From Kofleriaceae bacterium (GTDB lineage Bacteria > Myxococcota_A > Polyangia > Haliangiales > Haliangiaceae): a stretch of 64,000 nt of DNA. The stretch lies in the NCBI GenBank assembly GCA_020633495.1, contig JACKDR010000005.1, positions 231,501 to 295,500 on the forward strand, read 5' to 3'. Position numbers and translations under genes: made by a program. Positions 49,179 through 57,640 of the stretch are shown here, piece after piece (within the stretch, counting starts at the first letter, position 1; the number at the start of each line of letters is the position of its first letter). Under the pieces are notes generated by a model. That model was not told the origin of the DNA. It saw nothing but the letters and a program-made list of their open reading frames with translations, and made no database searches.

Positions 49179-50800
49179 TCGCCCGGACCCTCGGCCTGGC
49201 CCGCCAGCTCGCCGCGCTCCGTCGCGGCCGCGCCGGCGCGCGCCCGCTGCGCCTCGCCTACGGCCGCATCTTCCACGAGGCCTGCGCCGGCTCGCCGGTG
49301 CCGACCACCCGCGCCGACTTCGAGCGGCTGCACGCCCTCGAGGGCGACGCGCTCGCCGCGGTCACGACGCTGCGCGGCTCCGAGCTCGCCGGCTACCTGC
49401 CGGCCGCCGAGCTCACCGGCTTCGTCCAGGCGGCGCGCCTCGCCGGCGTCGACACCGTGCCGCTGGCCTCGGCGATGGCCGTGCCCGGCGGCCCGCTGAC
49501 CGCGGCGTGCTTCGCGTGGCTGCTCGACGGCCTGCTCGCCCGGCTCGACGCCGCCGGCCCGGTCGACGGCGTCTACCTGGCGCTGCACGGCAGCATGGAG
49601 GTCGAGGGCCTCGACGAGGCGCCCGAGGCGGTGATCCTGCGCCGGGTCCGCGAGCGGGTCGGCCCCGCGGTCGCGATCGCGGTCAGCTACGACCTGCACG
49701 CCAACCTCACCGCCGGGCTGCTCGACGGCGTCGACGTCATGATCGGGTACCGCACCAACCCGCACTGGGATCTCGCGCCCACCGGCTTCCGCGCCGGCGT
49801 CCGCCTGATCCGCGTGCTGCGCGGCGAGCTGGCGCCGGTGCACGCGTGGCGCAAGCTGCCGATGGTGCTCGGCGGCGGCACCACGATCGACTTCCTGGCC
49901 CCGATGCGCGGCGTGTTCCGCTACCTGCGCCAGCTCGAGACCCGGCCCGGCGTGATCTCGGCGAGCCTGTTCATGGTCCACCCGTTCACCTCTGCGGCGA
50001 ACCTGGGCTGGGCGGTGCACGTCTCGACCGACGGCGATCCGGCGCTCGCCGAGCGGCTGGCCGACGAGCTCGCCGAGCGGGTGTGGGCGACCAAGGACGT
50101 CGCCCTGCCGCCGATGCTCGCGATCGACGAGGCCCTCGACCAGGTGCGGCGCAGCCGGCGCCGCACGCTCGGCCCGGTGACCCTGGTCGACGTCGACGAC
50201 ATCGTCGGCGCCGGCGCGCCCGGCGGCAACACCCGCTTCGTCCAGGCGCTGGTGGCGCGCGGCGGCGACCTGGCCGCCTACGTCCCGGTCCACGACCCCG
50301 CGGCGGTCGCGGCGCTGTGGGACGCGCCGATCGGCAGCGCGCACCGCGTGACCCTGCGCGGCACTCCGGGCTACGACCAGCCGCCGGTCGAGCTCGACGC
50401 CACGGTCGCGGCCCGGCACGAGGGCGACTTCGGCCGCCGCGTCCGCCTCGACGTCGGCACCCTGCGGATCGCCGTCGGCGACCAGCCGCCGCTGCCCATC
50501 CATCCCAAGTTCTGGCGCGAGCTCGGCCTCGATCCCCGCAAGGCCGACCTGCTCGTGACCAAGAACTTCTTCCACTACCGGATGTTCTTCCTGACCACCT
50601 CGTTCGTGCACCTGCCGGTCGAGAGCGCGGGCGCGACCAGCCTGCGCAGCCTGCGCGACCGCCGCGCCGCCGTGCCGGTGCACCCGTCGACGCCGCTGGC
50701 CGACTGGCGCGCCCACGAGCCGGCGCTGCGCGCCGCGCCACGGCTCGAGGCGCCGCGGGCAACGGCGACCGCGCGGGGCCGACACGCTCCGGCGCCGTGA
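49175..50800 (+). CDS. M81/MlrC-family metallopeptidase
   Basis: GTG 49175 (gtga overlap with the upstream stop) gives 541 residues. The protein matches MlrC/microcystinase C: RLAYGRIFHEACAGSPVPTT, VYLALHGSMEVEGLDEAPEA, AIAVSYDLHANLTAGLLDGV, MIGYRTNPHWDLAPTGFRAG, LPMVLGGGTTIDFLAPMRGV and SLFMVHPFTSAANLGWAV. It also has the C-terminal MlrC domain (VDDIVGAGAPGGNTRFVQAL, VTKNFFHYRMFFLTTSF). Conserved His/Asp residues in these motifs are the likely zinc ligands. MlrC enzymes hydrolyse linear peptides with unusual residues. Coupled to a PLP decarboxylase, it may degrade a peptide or amide whose product is then decarboxylated; that link is inference. Confidence 0.88.
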   Translation: MIARTLGLARQLAALRRGRAGARPLRLAYGRIFHEACAGSPVPTTRADFERLHALEGDALAAVTTLRGSELAGYLPAAELTGFVQAARLAGVDTVPLASAMAVPGGPLTAACFAWLLDGLLARLDAAGPVDGVYLALHGSMEVEGLDEAPEAVILRRVRERVGPAVAIAVSYDLHANLTAGLLDGVDVMIGYRTNPHWDLAPTGFRAGVRLIRVLRGELAPVHAWRKLPMVLGGGTTIDFLAPMRGVFRYLRQLETRPGVISASLFMVHPFTSAANLGWAVHVSTDGDPALAERLADELAERVWATKDVALPPMLAIDEALDQVRRSRRRTLGPVTLVDVDDIVGAGAPGGNTRFVQALVARGGDLAAYVPVHDPAAVAALWDAPIGSAHRVTLRGTPGYDQPPVELDATVAARHEGDFGRRVRLDVGTLRIAVGDQPPLPIHPKFWRELGLDPRKADLLVTKNFFHYRMFFLTTSFVHLPVESAGATSLRSLRDRRAAVPVHPSTPLADWRAHEPALRAAPRLEAPRATATARGRHAPAP

Positions 50801-50814
50801 CGTATGGTCGATCC

Positions 50815-51468
50815 ATGAGGAGCATCACGCGTTTCGCGATCGCGCTCGCCGCGGCGCTGGCCCTGGCCGGCACCGGGTGTGGCAAGAAGGACGACAAGGG
50901 CGGCGGGGGTGGCGGGGGCGGCGGCGCGAGCGCCAAGCAGGGCGGCGACGTCGACGTCGAGGCCCTGGCCGGCGTCACCGTCGACGGCTGGAAGATCGAG
51001 GTCATGAACAAGGGCCGCGGCACGGTGACCGCCAGCGGCGACGGCACGATCGACGGCAAGAAGGTCAACGCCCTGATCAACGTCGGCGCCTGCGCCTCGA
51101 CCGTGTGCACCAAGGTCGACGTCGCCGAGTATCAGAAGAACGCCGACAACCTCAAGGCGATGATGTCGACGGCGATGAAGGAAGATCCCAACACGATCTT
51201 CGAGATCAAGGGCGCCAAGATGGGCGGCAAGGACGTCGTCACCGTCTATTCGCTCGGCTTCCTCAGCAGCAACGGCAGCCGCGTCTCCAACCACGGCCTC
51301 AACGTGTTCTGGAACGACGGCAACGGGGCGGTCACGCTGATCATCAGCGATCGCGAGCGCCACGAGGCCACGACCTTCGAGGAGTACAAGGCCGCCGCCG
51401 AGCCGATGCGCGCGACGATGGAGAAGGCCGGCGATCAGCTGGTCGCCGCCTACGTCGCCAAGCTGTAG
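50815..51468 (+). CDS. Lipoprotein, 217 residues
   Basis: ATG 50815, 14 bp after the MlrC stop, gives MRSITRFAIALAAALALAGT with GCGKK, a lipoprotein signal. A polyglycine spacer follows (about nine Gly), then an alpha/beta domain (VTVDGWKIEVMNKGRGTVTA, KKVNALINVGACASTVCTKV, VTVYSLGFLSSNGSRVSNHG, HEATTFEEYKAAAEPMRATM). The two cysteines in GACASTVC may form a disulfide. It could be transcribed with the TetR operon, though it has its own leader. Function unknown. Confidence 0.65.
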   Translation: MRSITRFAIALAAALALAGTGCGKKDDKGGGGGGGGGASAKQGGDVDVEALAGVTVDGWKIEVMNKGRGTVTASGDGTIDGKKVNALINVGACASTVCTKVDVAEYQKNADNLKAMMSTAMKEDPNTIFEIKGAKMGGKDVVTVYSLGFLSSNGSRVSNHGLNVFWNDGNGAVTLIISDRERHEATTFEEYKAAAEPMRATMEKAGDQLVAAYVAKL

Positions 51469-51548
51469 CGAGCGGCGCCGGCGCCGCGGCGGCCACCTCC
51501 GCCGACGGCGCGCCGCGCCGGCCGCGCCTTCTCGGGTATCCTCGATCG

Positions 51549-52037
51549 GTGCCGATCGAGCTGGTCCAGGAGGTGACCTTCGAGGCCGACAGCCTGACGC
51601 TGTTCGAGCCGATGTTGCGGGCCGCGGCGGACGCGATCGGCGCCGAGCAGCTCGCCCGCTGCCGGCCCGAGCCGGTCTGGGAGTACCCGTCGCACGCCGC
51701 GGCGTACCTGATGAGCTTCCGAGGCGTCCCGCCCCTCGACGTCGCGCGGTGGCAGCCGCCGGAGCGGCGCCCGCCGCCCCACTACCTGCCGATCTGCGTC
51801 CTGTCGCGGTTCGGGTCGCACGGGCCCGGTGACGACGCGATCGCGGTGACCGGACGCGCCGACGCGGTGGCCCGCGCGATCGAGCTCGTGCGCGCCGCCG
51901 ACCTCGCCGACCTCACGCGCGCCACCGGCGACGGCCCGTTCGCGGGCTGCGACGGCTCGACCGCCGTCGGCTACCGGCTGCACGGCGCCCGCGATCGCCT
52001 CGTGGTCTCGCTGTGCCACGTCTACTACTCGAAGTGA
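51549..52037 (+). CDS. Hypothetical protein, 162 residues
   Basis: GTG 51549 gives VPIELVQEVTFEADSLTLFE, a soluble protein with helix/strand alternation (PMLRAAADAIGAEQLARCRP, HYLPICVLSRFGSHGPGDD, DAIAVTGRADAVARAIELVR) and a C-terminal strand RDRLVVSLCHVYYSK. Coding bias is clear and it does not overlap another credible gene. Family not recognised. Confidence 0.55.
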   Translation: MPIELVQEVTFEADSLTLFEPMLRAAADAIGAEQLARCRPEPVWEYPSHAAAYLMSFRGVPPLDVARWQPPERRPPPHYLPICVLSRFGSHGPGDDAIAVTGRADAVARAIELVRAADLADLTRATGDGPFAGCDGSTAVGYRLHGARDRLVVSLCHVYYSK

Positions 52038-52123
52038 ACCGGCAGCCCGGCCGTGCGCCTCACCGCCGCGGCACCGCGCCGCATGGCCGCGCGGCGGCGC
52101 GTCGCTAGCTTGGTGGACATCCC

Positions 52124-52381
52124 ATGAACCCCCGCGTCGTCATGTACACGACCCGCTACTGCGGGTACTGCGAGCGCGCGCGCCGCCTCCTGCGGGCCCG
52201 TGGCATCGCCTTCGACGAGATCGACCTCACCCGCGATCCCGCCGGGCGCCGGCGGGTGATCGCGCAGACCGGCCATCCCACGGTCCCGGTGATCCTCCTC
52301 GACGGCGAGCTCATCGGCGGCTCCGACGAGCTCCACGCGCTCGACCGCAGCGGCGAGCTCGACCAGTTGCTCGGCGCGTGA
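52124..52381 (+). CDS. grxC: Glutaredoxin (GrxC type)
   Basis: This 85-residue dithiol glutaredoxin has active site Cys13-Gly-Tyr-Cys16 (YTTRYCGYCERARRLL), cis-Pro loop GHPTVPVILLDGELIGGSDE (the TVP motif and GGSDE glutathione-binding segment) and the expected length. It reduces disulfides and glutathione mixed disulfides in the cytosol. ATG 52124. It is monocistronic. It may serve the Prx5-type peroxiredoxin at 22123, but no linkage shows this. Confidence 0.92.
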   Translation: MNPRVVMYTTRYCGYCERARRLLRARGIAFDEIDLTRDPAGRRRVIAQTGHPTVPVILLDGELIGGSDELHALDRSGELDQLLGA

Positions 52382-52423
52382 CGCCCACGCGGAACCAGCC
52401 ACGTCGGGCCGCACCTCGACCGC

Positions 52424-53185
52424 CTACGGCAGGACCCGGCTCTGCGCGGCGCGCGCGGCGTCTTCCTCGATCATCACCTGCTCGCAGGTGGCGTCGCACT
52501 TGATCCCGATCGTGTGGATGTGGACGCGCAGCGGCGCCCGCTGCGCCCGCGCCGTCACCGAGTCCAGCGTGCGCGGATCGTTGGGGTAGTCGTCGTGGGG
52601 CGGCGCGTCGCCCATCAGGATGATGTGCTGCGACGCCTCCGGCCGCCACGGCTGGCCCAGCGCGGTGTTGATGCCGGCGTAGACGTGCTCGCGCCAGTCG
52701 TCGCCGCCGCCGACGGTGAGCGCCGTGATCGCCTGCTGGATGCGGGCGTCGTCGCGGGTCAGGGCCAGGAACGTGCGGGTGAGGTAGTCGTCGTCGACGT
52801 CGCGGTAGGCGACGACGCCGACCCGGTAGTCGGGGTTGTGGCGCCGCAGGTGGTCGAGGATCTCGCGCATGTCGCGGCGGACGGCGTCGATGTCGTCGCC
52901 CATCGAGCCGGTGGTGTCGACGACGAAGACGACGTCGACCGGCCCGCTCGGCAGGCCGTCGTCGAAGATGCCCCGGATCAGCACCGGGATGTCCTCGGGG
53001 GCCTGCGACTCGACGGTGGTGCCCGCGGTCGCCGTCGACAGCCGCGTCCACGCCTCGACCCGGACCTCGACCGTGGTGCGGATCGGGATCGGCGCGACCA
53101 CACGCACCGGCACGCGCACCGGCGCGCGGCCGCCGCCGACGCAGGCGCCCAGCAGGCACGCGCTCGCGAGCAGCGCCCGGCGCAT
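52424..53185 (-). CDS. von Willebrand factor A domain lipoprotein
   Basis: ATG 53185 gives MRRALLASACLLGACVGGGR, a lipoprotein signal, then a Pro/Val/Arg-rich spacer and a vWA domain. The MIDAS motif is VDVVFVVDTTGSMGDDIDAV (DxxxSM arrangement with DTTGSM), with the threonine/aspartate positions of a metal-dependent adhesion site (RVGVVAYRDVDDDY, HIILMGDAPPHDDYP). It probably binds a protein or polysaccharide ligand at the surface. Its start overlaps the stop of the Gly-rich lipoprotein gene (gtgatg), so the two are an operon. Confidence 0.82.
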   Translation of the reverse strand: MRRALLASACLLGACVGGGRAPVRVPVRVVAPIPIRTTVEVRVEAWTRLSTATAGTTVESQAPEDIPVLIRGIFDDGLPSGPVDVVFVVDTTGSMGDDIDAVRRDMREILDHLRRHNPDYRVGVVAYRDVDDDYLTRTFLALTRDDARIQQAITALTVGGGDDWREHVYAGINTALGQPWRPEASQHIILMGDAPPHDDYPNDPRTLDSVTARAQRAPLRVHIHTIGIKCDATCEQVMIEEDAARAAQSRVLP

Positions 53186-54363
53186 CACGCGCCACCTCCG
53201 GCCGCGCCGCCCACCGGCAACCCTCGCCCGAGCTCGTCGGCGAACAGCACCGCGACGTCGCTGGCGACCTGCTCGACGGTCCCCGGCGGGCCCGCGACGC
53301 CGCCCTCGCCGTCCAGCCCGGCCGGCCCGTCGACGCCAGGCTCGCCAGCCAGCCCGGCCGGCCCGTCGACCGCCGGGCAGCCCTCACCCGCGGTCCCCGC
53401 TCGGCCTCCCGCGCCCGCGGCGCCGCCGGTGCCGCCGCGCCCGCCCTCGCCCGCGGTGCCCGCCAGCCCGGCCGCGCCACCGTCGACGCGGACGTCGATC
53501 AGCGAGGCCAGCTCGGGGAAGCGCGCATCGTAGCGCACGACGACGTGGCCGCCGCGGGCGCCGTCACCGCCGCGGGCGCCGTCGCCGCCGGGCGTGCCGA
53601 GCTCGCCGTCGCCGCCATCGCCGCCCGGCCCGCCGTCGGCGCAGCTCGCTGGATCGGCGTCGATGCCAGGGCGGCCCGGGATCCCCGGCAGGCCGTCGGC
53701 TCCCGCAACGCCCTGCCCGGCCCAGCCACCGTCGCCACCGCTGACGTCGAGGACGAACGGCTTCGGCGACCGCGCCGCGGCGATGACGAAGTACTCGGGC
53801 GGATCGTCATCACGACGGGTCCGCACCAGCGCGAGCCGGCCGTGGTGCTGGGTCTCGAGGTAGGCGAGCGCGACCTCGACCGTGGGGCCGGGCGCGCCCG
53901 GGCCGCCGTCCTCGCCCTCCCCGCCGCGCGCCCCCGCCGCGCCGCGCAGATCCACGGTGCCACCGCAGTCGAAGCGGGGCTCGACCACGCCCTCGGCGAC
54001 GATCGTCGGGCGCGCCACCACGCTGACGTCGATCCGGATCGGCTCGTCGTACCAGGCCAGCGGATCGGTCGGCAACGCCAGCACCCCGAGGCTGTTGATC
54101 GTGCCGTGGTTGACGCCCCACGCGAACTCCGAGGTGCGCAGGAACCCGCGCTCGCCGTCGGCCGGTGTCCGCGACCGCGCCTGCTTGCCGTCGGTGTAGG
54201 TCACCACCGCCCGCAGCGGCACCGCCGCGTACGCGCAGAAGCGCTGGGCCGCGTCGTCGACGCCGACCGCGACGCTCTGGATCCGGTCGACGTCGAGCTT
54301 GGCGTAGCGTGGACCGCACGCCGCGAGGCTCACCGCGACCACCGCCCCCGCGTGGAATCGCAT
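53185..54363 (-). CDS. Collagen-like Gly-rich lipoprotein
   Basis: This 392-residue protein has signal MRFHAGAVVAVSLAACGPRY. An N-terminal beta domain (VGVDDAAQRFCAYAAVPLRA, EFAWGVNHGTINSLGVL) is followed by long G-x-y stretches: GAAGARGGEGEDGGPGAPGP, GIPGRPGIDADP, GGPGGDGGDGELGTPGGDGA, then VDGPAGLAGEPGVDGPAGLD. These are interrupted by a short beta domain (HHGRLALVRTRRDDDPPEYF). The repeats could form collagen-type triple helices projecting from the outer membrane. The downstream vWA gene overlaps its stop; vWA domains commonly bind collagen-like ligands, an attractive pairing. Confidence 0.78.
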   Translation of the reverse strand: MRFHAGAVVAVSLAACGPRYAKLDVDRIQSVAVGVDDAAQRFCAYAAVPLRAVVTYTDGKQARSRTPADGERGFLRTSEFAWGVNHGTINSLGVLALPTDPLAWYDEPIRIDVSVVARPTIVAEGVVEPRFDCGGTVDLRGAAGARGGEGEDGGPGAPGPTVEVALAYLETQHHGRLALVRTRRDDDPPEYFVIAAARSPKPFVLDVSGGDGGWAGQGVAGADGLPGIPGRPGIDADPASCADGGPGGDGGDGELGTPGGDGARGGDGARGGHVVVRYDARFPELASLIDVRVDGGAAGLAGTAGEGGRGGTGGAAGAGGRAGTAGEGCPAVDGPAGLAGEPGVDGPAGLDGEGGVAGPPGTVEQVASDVAVLFADELGRGLPVGGAAGGGA

Positions 54364-54440
54364 CGCCGTCGATTGTAGCGCGCCCGGCGGCGCGACGGCG
54401 ACGGCTTCGTGGACCCGCGGCACGCGCCGGCCGCGGTCGG

Positions 54441-56048
54441 TCAGCTCGCCACGCGCACCGCCGCGGGCTCCGCGCCGGCGGTGGTGGCGCCCCCGCTGCG
54501 GATCAGGTGGTCGAACGCGGCCAGGCTGGCGGTCGCGCCGGCGCCCATCGCGATGACGATCTGCTTGAACGGGGTGGTCGTCGCGTCGCCGGCGGCGAAC
54601 ACGCCCGGCACCGACGTCGCGCCACGGGCGTCGATCTCGATCTCGCCGTGGCGCGACAGCGCCACGGTGTCGCGCAGCCAGGCGGTGCCGGGCACCAGGC
54701 CGATCTGCACGAAGATGCCCTCGACGTCGAGCCGGTGGCGGGCGCCTGTCCCGCGGTCGACGTAGACCAGGCCGTCGACCTTGCGGCCGTCGCCGGTGAC
54801 CTCGGTGGTCTGGGCGGCGACGCGGACCTCGACGTTGGGCAGGCTGCGCAGCTTGGCCTGCAGCACCGCGTCGGCGCGCAGCTCGCCGGCGAACTCGAGC
54901 AGCGTGACGTGCGCGACCACGCCGGCGAGGTCGATCGCGGCCTCGACGCCGGAGTTGCCGCCGCCGATCACCGCGACCCGCTTGCCCTTGAACAGGGGCC
55001 CGTCGCAGTGCGGGCAGAACGTGACGCCGCGGGTGCGGTACTCGGCCTCGCCGGGGACGCCCAGCTCGCGCCAGCGCGCGCCGGGCGACAGCACGACGGT
55101 GCGGGCGCGCAGCGTCGCGCCGCCGGCCAACCGCACGGTGTGGGGCGCGCCGGCCTCGCCGGGCACCAGCGCCTCGGCCCGCTGCAGGGTCATGACGTCG
55201 ACGCCGTACTGCGCCACGTGCTGCTCGATCGCGGCGACCAGCTGCGGGCCCTCGGTGTACGGCACCGAGATCAGGTTCTCGATGCCGAGGGTGTCGGCGA
55301 CCTGGCCGCCGAAGCGCTCGGTGACGATGCCGGTGCGGATGCCCTTGCGCGCCGCGTAGATCGCGGCGGACGCGCCCGCCGGGCCGCCGCCGACGACCAG
55401 CACGTCGTACGGTGGCCGCGCGCTCAGGGCCTCGGCGGCGCGCGCCGCGGCGCCGGTGTCGAGCCGGGCAAGGATCTCGTCGAGCTCCATCCGTCCCTGC
55501 GCGAACGGCTGACCGTCGAGGAACACCGACGGGACCGCCATGATCTGGCGGGCCTCGACCTCGGCGGCGAACGCGGCGCCGTCGATCATCGTGTGCGTGA
55601 TCCCAGGATTGAGCGCGGCGAGCACGTTCAGCGCCTGGACCACGTCGGGACAGTTGTGGCACGACAGCGAGACGAAGGTCTCGAAGGCGTGGCCGCCGGG
55701 CAGCGCGCGGATCGCCTCGGCGGTCGCGGGATCGATCTTCGGCGGGTAGCCGCTGGCCTGCAGCAGCGCCAGCACCAGCGACGTCAGCTCGTGGCCGAGC
55801 GGGACCCCGGCGAACCGGATCCGCGCCGGCTCGCCGACCCGGCCGACCGAGAACGACGGCCGTCGGACCGCCTCGTCGGCGGCCGCGTCGCGCGCCGTCA
55901 GCTTGGGCGACAGCGCGACCAGCTCGTCGATCAGGGCGCGGATCTCGGCGGCGGTGGGCGAGTCGTCCAGCGCCGCGACCAGCTCGATCGGCGCGTCCAG
56001 ACGCTCGAGGTACGTGCGCAGCTGGAGGGTGATGGCTTCGTCGAGCAT
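54441..56048 (-). CDS. ahpF: Alkyl hydroperoxide reductase subunit F
   Basis: This 535-residue NADH-dependent flavoenzyme recharges AhpC. The N-terminal tandem thioredoxin-fold domain has a redox pair CHNC (Cys130/Cys133). The thioredoxin-reductase-like part has FAD site VLVVGGGPAGASAAIYAARK, NAD(P)H site VAVIGGGNSGVEAAIDLAG, catalytic CPHC (Cys345/Cys348) and FAD C-terminal motif GVFAAGDATTTPFKQIVIAM. Length and order match AhpF. It starts 28 bp after ahpC ends, so the two form an operon. Confidence 0.96.
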   Translation of the reverse strand: MLDEAITLQLRTYLERLDAPIELVAALDDSPTAAEIRALIDELVALSPKLTARDAAADEAVRRPSFSVGRVGEPARIRFAGVPLGHELTSLVLALLQASGYPPKIDPATAEAIRALPGGHAFETFVSLSCHNCPDVVQALNVLAALNPGITHTMIDGAAFAAEVEARQIMAVPSVFLDGQPFAQGRMELDEILARLDTGAAARAAEALSARPPYDVLVVGGGPAGASAAIYAARKGIRTGIVTERFGGQVADTLGIENLISVPYTEGPQLVAAIEQHVAQYGVDVMTLQRAEALVPGEAGAPHTVRLAGGATLRARTVVLSPGARWRELGVPGEAEYRTRGVTFCPHCDGPLFKGKRVAVIGGGNSGVEAAIDLAGVVAHVTLLEFAGELRADAVLQAKLRSLPNVEVRVAAQTTEVTGDGRKVDGLVYVDRGTGARHRLDVEGIFVQIGLVPGTAWLRDTVALSRHGEIEIDARGATSVPGVFAAGDATTTPFKQIVIAMGAGATASLAAFDHLIRSGGATTAGAEPAAVRVAS

Positions 56049-56076
56049 GGTCGTGGGCTCCGGGACGAGGGTGGGG

Positions 56077-56640
56077 TCAGATCTTGCCGACGAGGTCGAG
56101 CGACGGCGCGAGCGTCTTGGCGCCCGGCTGCCACTTCGCCGGGCACACCTCGCCTGGGTGGCTGGCGACGTACTGCGCCGCCTGGATCTTGCGCAGCAGC
56201 TCCTTGGCGTCGCGGCCGATGCCGTTGTCGTGGACCTCCATGAGCTTGATGTGGCCCTGGGGGTCGACGACGAAGGTGCCGCGTAGCGCCAGGCCCTCCT
56301 CCTCGATCATCACGCCGAAGTTGCGGGTGATCGCGCCGGTGGGGTCGCCGATCATCGGGTAGCGGATCTTCTTGATGGTCTCGGAGGCGTCGTGCCAGGC
56401 CTTGTGGGTGAAGTGGGTGTCGGTCGACACCGCGTACACCTCGACGCCGAGGCCCTGCAGGGTCTCGTAGACGTCGGCGAGGTCGCCGAGCTCGGTCGGG
56501 CACACGAAGGTGAAGTCGGCCGGATAGAAGAAGAACACCGACCACTTGCCGAGCGCGGACTCGTCGGAGACGTCGATGAACTTGCCCTGGTGGAAGGCCT
56601 TGGCCTTGAACGGCTTGATGCGGGTGTTGACGAGCGACAT
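56077..56640 (-). CDS. ahpC: Alkyl hydroperoxide reductase subunit C (typical 2-Cys peroxiredoxin)
   Basis: This 187-residue peroxidase reduces H2O2 and organic hydroperoxides. Peroxidatic Cys47 lies in FYPADFTFVCPTELGDLADV and resolving Cys166 in HPGEVCPAKW. AVSTDTHFTHKAWHDAS and MIGDPTGAITRNFGVM are standard. ATG 56640 follows a ggaagcacc ribosome site. ahpF lies directly downstream. An OxyR-like ATAG-N7-CTAT motif is ~77 bp upstream (56719-56733). Confidence 0.97.
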   Translation of the reverse strand: MSLVNTRIKPFKAKAFHQGKFIDVSDESALGKWSVFFFYPADFTFVCPTELGDLADVYETLQGLGVEVYAVSTDTHFTHKAWHDASETIKKIRYPMIGDPTGAITRNFGVMIEEEGLALRGTFVVDPQGHIKLMEVHDNGIGRDAKELLRKIQAAQYVASHPGEVCPAKWQPGAKTLAPSLDLVGKI

Positions 56641-56716
56641 GGGTGCTTCCTTTCGGTTGGTGAAGCCAATCTGGGCCCACGCCGCTGATATCGCAATGTC
56701 ACCGTTTTAATCGGTT

Positions 56717-56735
56717 CGATAGCCATGGCCTATCG
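56717..56735 (-). promoter_or_regulatory. OxyR-like inverted repeat upstream of ahpC
   Basis: cgatag-ccatggc-ctatcg contains ATAG-N7-CTAT, the half-site spacing of OxyR operators, ~77 bp upstream of ahpC. The second tandem half-site is poorly conserved. No oxyR gene is adjacent. The rest of 56641-56977 contains an AT-richer stretch (56680-56712) that probably includes the ahpC promoter, then an Ala/Gly-coding-like but startless GC-rich stretch before the TetR gene. Confidence 0.5.
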
Positions 56736-56941
56736 CTGAGCGAGCTCGCCACGAGGCCTACCCGCCCGCGCGTCGAGCACGGTGACGGCACGCGGTGTCG
56801 CCGGCGCTGGCGACCAGCACGACGGCGGCGTCAGGGCCGCGGGCGCTCGGCGCGCTCGGCGGCGGCGGCGGGCTCGGCGGCAGCGGCGACGGCGCCGCCG
56901 GCAGGCAGCGCCTGCGCCTGCGCCTGCGACGATCTGCGCCG

Positions 56942-56983
56942 TTGCGGCGTCCTCGCTGATTCCGTATCACTGACTCTATGTCA
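56942..56983 (+). promoter_or_regulatory. Promoter/operator at the start of the radical-SAM operon
   Basis: TTGCGG (56942-56947), 17 bp and TATCAC (56965-56970) lie just 7 bp before the ATG at 56978, suggesting a near-leaderless mRNA. TGAC-tctat-GTCA (56971-56983) is a short palindrome over the start codon itself and could be the autoregulatory site. Confidence 0.4.
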
Positions 56984-57640
56984 TCTAAAGCGACGCCGAA
57001 GCCGACCGGCCGGGCCCAGCAGAAGGCGGCCACCCGCGACAGCCTCAAGGCGGCGGCGCGCGCCTGCTTCGCCGAGCAGGGCTACGCGGCCACCCAGATC
57101 GGCGACATCGCGCGCCGCGCCGGGGTTGCGCACGGCACCTTCTACGTCCACTTCCCGGGCAAGGAGCAGCTCACCGACGAGCTGCTCGCCGAGTACAACC
57201 AGGCGCTGCTGGCTCGCCTCGAGCGGGTGTGGGCGCGCTCCGCGGGCGCGCCGCTGCCCGAGCGGGTCCACGCCCTCGCCGACGCCTGCCTCGACCGCTG
57301 GGCGCGCGAGCGCGAGCTGCTGGCCGCGATCGCCGAGCGCGCCGGCGCGACCGCGGCGCTCGGCACGCTGCGGGAGGGCGTCAGCCCGGCGGTCGCCACG
57401 TTCCTGCTCGACCAGCTGCGCGAGGTCGCGGTCGCCGCGGGGCTCGACGACGCCGCCGCCGAGCTGATCGTGCAGGCGCTCCTCGGCATGTGGCTCCGCG
57501 TCGGCGTGCGCTACGTGTTCGGTCCCCGCACGTCCCGCCGCGGCGCCGCGGACGTGCTCACCCGCATGTCGCTCGGCGCGCTCGCCGGCGTCGTGCCCGC
57601 GCTCGCGGCCACCGTCGCCGCGCCTGGAGGCCCCCGATGA
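56978..57640 (+). CDS. TetR-family regulator of the radical-SAM operon
   Basis: This 220-residue protein has HTH ATRDSLKAAARACFAEQGYA, ATQIGDIARRAGVAHGTFYV, HFPGKEQLTDELLAEY. A ligand-binding domain follows with RERELLAAIAERAGATAALG and MWLRVGVRYVFGPRTSRRGA. The start MSSKATPKPTGRAQQKA has no clear ribosome site. Its stop overlaps the radical SAM gene start (atga). It probably represses the operon in the absence of an inducer. Confidence 0.9.
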   Translation: MSSKATPKPTGRAQQKAATRDSLKAAARACFAEQGYAATQIGDIARRAGVAHGTFYVHFPGKEQLTDELLAEYNQALLARLERVWARSAGAPLPERVHALADACLDRWARERELLAAIAERAGATAALGTLREGVSPAVATFLLDQLREVAVAAGLDDAAAELIVQALLGMWLRVGVRYVFGPRTSRRGAADVLTRMSLGALAGVVPALAATVAAPGGPR

